This document shows positions 5,638-8,591 of a stretch of 8,591 nucleotides of DNA, piece by piece. A program made the translations under genes and the position numbers. The DNA lies in contig DJRM01000053.1 in NCBI GenBank assembly GCA_002440085.1, positions 5,792 through 14,382 on the forward strand, written 5' to 3'. How positions within the stretch are numbered: the first letter of the stretch is position 1; every line of letters starts with the position of its first letter. The notes under the pieces were generated by a model. It was not told the DNA's origin, did not search any database, and saw only the letters and a program-made list of their open reading frames with translations. The DNA comes from Bacteroidales bacterium UBA6360. GTDB taxonomy: Bacteria; Bacteroidota; Bacteroidia; Bacteroidales; UBA932.

Positions 5638-6753
5638 TTATTTATTGTCTTTTATGAAGTTACGTATATATTCCACTTCTTTCTCACTCCACGGCGTTCC
5701 GTCCGGACGGAATATGTCGTGGAACCAGATCTCAGGCTCCTCCGTCCATGGAATCGAGTTTCCCTCGGCGTCGAGCTTGTTCCAGTCGTAGTGGAAGTTG
5801 CACTTGCCGGCGACGAGTCCGAAGTTTATCGCGCCGACGTTGTATTCCCGGAATATCGGGTAGGAACCCTCGAAGGTCGAGTCCATTTTCCCCCTTGCGA
5901 GGAATTCCGTGCATACCAGCGGACGGCGATAGGGCAGGAGCTGCTTTATGTAGCGTTCGAGCGATGCGGGGGTGTCGTAGGCGTGGAACGTGATGACGTC
6001 GCTGTTCTCCAGCATGAAGGAAACCTCAGGAAGCGAGGTTATGCTGTTGCCCACCCATGACCACAGCGGTGAGGTCAGCGGCTGCGATGGATTCACCTCA
6101 CGGGCCCAGCGGAAGGTCGCCTCAAGCAGGGGCACGGAATCCGTGACTCCCCGGCGGTGGTGCTCAGGCTCGTTGTAGAGGCACCACATGAGCACGCGGC
6201 TGTCCTTTCCGTAGCTGCGCAGGATGTCCTTTACCATTTTCTCAAGCTTCGGCCATGTCGACGGGTCGTTCACCCATTCCGCTCCCGGAACCATGCACCA
6301 TCCGGAGTTGTGCACCCCAGGGACACTTTCCGGCTGCTTCCCGAGGTGAGGGTTCACGCATTTTCCTCCGTTGGTCCAAAAAGAGACGATAACCCGTATG
6401 CCGTGGCTCTCGCAGATGTCGAGGAAGCGGCTGAAACGGGACTTGAAGCCCTTGGGGTCGTCGAGATAGACAAGATGTGAGAGAAATACGCGGACGGTGT
6501 TGAATCCCAGCCCTTCGGCATATCCGAGCTCGCGGTCTATCGTCTGCGGGTCGAAGGTGCTCTCCTGCCACATCTCAATCTGGTTTATCGCCGTTGACGG
6601 GACATAGTTGCATCCAACAATCCATCCCTGCTCAGCATACCAAGCGTCTGCCTTCTCTCGGCTCCATCTGCCTTCCCCTTTTCTTGCCGAAAGGGGAAGG
6701 GCGGCCAACACAAAAATTAATGAAACAATATATACAACTTTTCTCATTCTCAT
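5638..6753 (-). CDS. Secreted clan GH-A glycoside hydrolase (GH5-like, '1,4-beta-xylanase'-type)
   Basis: A 371-residue single-domain TIM-barrel glycosidase. Residues 1-23 are a signal peptide (a basic start, a hydrophobic core, then LPLSA before RKG) with no lipobox cysteine, so the enzyme is probably periplasmic or secreted. Landmarks are GWIVGCNYVPSTAINQIEMW (43-62), ELGYAEGLGFNTVRVFLSHL (75-94, with Arg88), the acid/base segment MWCLYNEPE (189-197, Glu195), FHAYD (256-260) and the nucleophile segment LVCTEFLAR (279-287, Glu283). The paired glutamates at the ends of strands 4 and 7 and a retaining mechanism are standard for clan GH-A. Related proteins are often labelled 1,4-beta-xylanase, but that name should not be taken as proof of substrate. 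It follows susD by 53 bp and precedes lipoprotein B by 9 bp. Met1 and Met3 are both possible starts; the choice does not change the signal peptide. The protein looks complete and catalytically competent. Confidence 0.88.
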   Translation of the reverse strand: MRMRKVVYIVSLIFVLAALPLSARKGEGRWSREKADAWYAEQGWIVGCNYVPSTAINQIEMWQESTFDPQTIDRELGYAEGLGFNTVRVFLSHLVYLDDPKGFKSRFSRFLDICESHGIRVIVSFWTNGGKCVNPHLGKQPESVPGVHNSGWCMVPGAEWVNDPSTWPKLEKMVKDILRSYGKDSRVLMWCLYNEPEHHRRGVTDSVPLLEATFRWAREVNPSQPLTSPLWSWVGNSITSLPEVSFMLENSDVITFHAYDTPASLERYIKQLLPYRRPLVCTEFLARGKMDSTFEGSYPIFREYNVGAINFGLVAGKCNFHYDWNKLDAEGNSIPWTEEPEIWFHDIFRPDGTPWSEKEVEYIRNFIKDNK

Positions 6754-6806
6754 TTATCGGAATTATCCTCAATTCGAGGCGTTCTTATTTCATGTTTTCG
6801 AGACTT

Positions 6807-8315
6807 CTAATATCCCGCATTCTGCTTGAGGTTAGGGTTCTTGTCAATCTCGCCCTGCGGAATCGGAAGAAGCAGGTCTGTCTGCTCGAACGGCCGGCGG
6901 GTCTGCCAGTAGGAATCCTCCTCCGGCATCGCGTCGTGTATGGCCTTCACCTTCTCCCATCCGTAGCGGGCCACGTCGAAGAAGCGGAAGCCCTCGAAGG
7001 CGAGCTCCAGGCGGCGCTCGTCGAGGATGAGCCCGAGCATCGTGTCGTAGTTCGAAGGCGTGTCAATCTTCTTCAGGTGCACACGCTCGCGAACCTTGTT
7101 CACATATCCGGTCGCGCCCTCTAAGTCTCCCTGCGCGGCAAGAGCCTCGGCGTGAAGAAGATAGATTTCGCCAAGGCGCATGAATATGATGCTGCTCGCC
7201 CTTGTGCGGACCTTGTATGCGAAAGGATAATTGCTTGAGGGATAGTACAGAGACCAAGTACACTGGTCGTACTTTACCGAAGAGTTCAAGCGTTCAGTGT
7301 CTCCGGCCTTCTCGAACGCGGCGAGCAGGCTGCGGGAAGGGGTGAGGTATTTTGCCCAACCGAAGTTCGTGCGGTTGCTGTACTGGTCGTAGTAGTACAT
7401 GTAGGCAAGACGGTCACCGTTGCTTTTGTTGCTCTGAAGTTCAAAGACGGTTTCCGGGTTGTTCTTAAAGGCTTCGGTCTCGTTGAATCCCCAGAGGTCG
7501 TCGTATTTCGGAGAGAGCGTGTAGCCGCACTTCTCCAGTTCCTCGCAGTGCTCAGCGACTTTGCTCCAGTCGCGGAGTTCGGTGTCGCGGGCATAGAGGC
7601 GCGCCAGAAGTCCGTGCGCGAAGGCCTTGGAGTAGACAGCCTTGTTCGCCGGGTCGGTGTCCGGGGCATACTGGCAGGCAAACTCCAGGTCGGTGATAAT
7701 CCTGCGGTAGACGTCAAGGACGGGAGTTGCCTCAGGATAGTAGAGAGGATAGACTTCTTCCACATTCTCGGTCGTGATTGACGGCGGTACCACGGTGGTC
7801 ATCGGGATGTCTCCCCAGAGGGAAGTAGCCTGAAGCCACAGCCAGCTGCGGAAGCAGTATGCCTCGGCCTGCCAGCGGTTCTTCTCCTGCTCGTCGTTCC
7901 ATGACTCGTCCTTCACGAACACGGAGTCCGCATAGTTGATGAGAGTGTTGGCGTTGCTCACCTGCTGGAAATATCGGGTCCATGTAACGGCCACGTCCTC
8001 GTTGGAAGGGCTTATCTTGTTGGCCTCGATGTCGAGCAGTTTGGCGTTGTTCGTGCCGTTGTAGGAATTGTCGAGACGGCATTCTGACATCACCTGGTAG
8101 TAGAGCGTCCCGACGAAGGTGATGGTCGGCACCCAGCTGTTGTACATGGTGTTGCGGAGCCCCTCTATGTCGGCGCGAAGCTCGTATGGATTCTCGCTGC
8201 CGCCGTTCTCGTTCTTTTCCGTTCCGTATTCTGTGATCGGCATCAGGTCGAGCTGGCAGGAAAGCGTCAGCAGTGCGGCGGCCGCGAAGACGGAAATTCG
8301 ATATATATTTTTCAT
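6807..8315 (-). CDS. susD: RagB/SusD family outer-membrane glycan-binding lipoprotein
   Basis: A complete 502-residue SusD-type lipoprotein, the lid and glycan-capture subunit of a SusC/SusD importer. The signal peptide ends in a lipobox at Cys20 (LTLSC). Family signatures are EAYCFRSWLWLQATSLWGDIP (151-171, the helical segment entering the GD-I/V-P motif), the helix MRLGEIYLLHAEALAAQGD (379-397), DERRLELAFEGFRFFDVARYG (432-452) and the C-terminus LPIPQGEIDKNPNLKQNAGY (483-502), almost textbook for the family. Length is within the usual range. It starts 21 bp after the susC stop codon. The short spacer contains GGAG at 8330-8327, 11 nt before the ATG, which is unusual for this phylum but may be chance. 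The ligand cannot be read from sequence; the aromatic-rich segments (for example YMYYYDQY at 305-312) could contribute to sugar stacking. The symbol denotes the family, not the starch-specific SusD. Confidence 0.96.
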   Translation of the reverse strand: MKNIYRISVFAAAALLTLSCQLDLMPITEYGTEKNENGGSENPYELRADIEGLRNTMYNSWVPTITFVGTLYYQVMSECRLDNSYNGTNNAKLLDIEANKISPSNEDVAVTWTRYFQQVSNANTLINYADSVFVKDESWNDEQEKNRWQAEAYCFRSWLWLQATSLWGDIPMTTVVPPSITTENVEEVYPLYYPEATPVLDVYRRIITDLEFACQYAPDTDPANKAVYSKAFAHGLLARLYARDTELRDWSKVAEHCEELEKCGYTLSPKYDDLWGFNETEAFKNNPETVFELQSNKSNGDRLAYMYYYDQYSNRTNFGWAKYLTPSRSLLAAFEKAGDTERLNSSVKYDQCTWSLYYPSSNYPFAYKVRTRASSIIFMRLGEIYLLHAEALAAQGDLEGATGYVNKVRERVHLKKIDTPSNYDTMLGLILDERRLELAFEGFRFFDVARYGWEKVKAIHDAMPEEDSYWQTRRPFEQTDLLLPIPQGEIDKNPNLKQNAGY

Positions 8316-8336
8316 GATTGTTCTTTCTCCGTTTTT

Positions 8337-8591
8337 TTAGAATTCCACATTCAGTCCGAAAATGAATGTCTTGACATTCGGATATGAGCCCCAATCGACT
8401 CCCATCTTCGTCGCGGCCGTGTATTCGCTGACCTCAGGGTCATAGCCGCTGTACTTGGTGAGAGTCAGCACGTTGCCGCAGGTTACGTATGGCCTTATGC
8501 TGGAGATGTGAGCCTTGCGCAGGGCAGGGTGGCGTATGTCGTATGAAAGGGTTATGTTCTTGAGCTTCACATACGAGCCGTCCTCCACGAA
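8337..8591 (-). CDS. susC: SusC/RagA family TonB-dependent transporter, C-terminal 84 residues (5' end outside window)
   Basis: The window opens inside the last part of a SusC-type outer-membrane beta-barrel. The frame is open to the right edge: the first visible residues are FVEDGSYVKLKNITLSYDI, then ISSIRPYVTCGNVLTLTKYSGYDPEVS, then GVDWGSYPNVKTFIFGLNVEF and a TAA stop. The E-D-G-S-Y-V-K-L-K-N-I-T-L strand, the N-V-L-T-L-T-K-Y-S-G-Y-D-P-E loop and the terminal aromatic residue used in barrel assembly are typical of the family. The GTG at 8588 is an internal valine, not a start. The protein forms the membrane pore that partners the SusD lipoprotein encoded just downstream. The symbol is a family label. 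Confidence 0.95.
   Translation of the reverse strand, partial: FVEDGSYVKLKNITLSYDIRHPALRKAHISSIRPYVTCGNVLTLTKYSGYDPEVSEYTAATKMGVDWGSYPNVKTFIFGLNVEF

Noticed and set aside
6767..6779. A small inverted repeat (CCTC-AATTC-GAGG) between susD and the GH-A gene.
   Set aside because: A 4-bp stem is too weak, and no U-tract follows it.
7286..7765. A 159-codon minus-strand frame inside susD.
   Set aside because: It is a shifted frame within a gene with strong family signatures, and its Arg/Ser/Thr/Pro-rich composition is typical of an out-of-frame translation.
8337..8588. A possible independent 83-residue gene starting at GTG 8588.
   Set aside because: The frame is open to the window edge and the residues match the SusC C-terminus, so the GTG is an internal valine.
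1..8591. CRISPR arrays, tRNA or rRNA genes, insertion sequences, attachment sites and PUL regulators (hybrid two-component or SusR-type).
   Set aside because: No direct-repeat array, RNA gene signature, transposase or regulator sequence was recognised in the window.

Overview
The window looks like part of a Bacteroidales (phylum Bacteroidota) polysaccharide utilization locus (PUL). Every supported gene lies on the minus strand. The evidence is a SusC C-terminus followed directly by a SusD lipoprotein, Bacteroidota-type lipoprotein signals, A-rich leaders rather than strong Shine-Dalgarno sites, and two GH-A-type glycoside hydrolases. Most coding sequence looks moderately GC-rich (roughly 55-60% in lines counted by hand). 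That is higher than classic Bacteroides and fits Alistipes-like or uncultured Bacteroidales, but the genus cannot be fixed from the sequence.

Layout in the direction of transcription (high to low coordinates): the 3' end of a susC-type TonB-dependent transporter gene (8591-8337); a complete susD-type glycan-binding lipoprotein gene (8315-6807); a secreted clan GH-A glycosidase of the type often labelled '1,4-beta-xylanase' (6753-5638); a large lipoprotein with a C-terminal GLUG-like repeat domain, copy B (5628-3349); a 245-bp gap holding a hairpin, an A-rich leader and a probable 46-residue peptide gene (3269-3129); a paralogous large lipoprotein, copy A, with a clear fimbrillin-like N-terminal domain and the same repeat domain (3103-680); a terminator-like hairpin (669-620); and the start of a GH5-like lipoprotein that runs off the left edge (605-1). 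Gaps from susC through copy B are 9-53 bp, so these genes are probably co-transcribed. The two features that could uncouple expression lie on either side of copy A.

Inferred working model: SusC/SusD import oligosaccharides across the outer membrane. The GH5-like lipoprotein and the two repeat-domain lipoproteins are probably at the cell surface. The GH-A enzyme has a signal peptide without a lipobox and may act in the periplasm. The GLUG lipoproteins occupy the place where SusE/SusF-like surface glycan-binding proteins usually sit, so they may bind or hold the substrate. The substrate cannot be named from this window.

The most interesting points are the duplicated GLUG lipoproteins inside a PUL, their mosaic structure (a 172-bp near-identical 3' tail next to a diverged and AT-richer middle in copy A), the tiny ORF between them, and a GH5-like protein in which the usual Asp-x-His of strand 3 reads Ala-Met-Gln.
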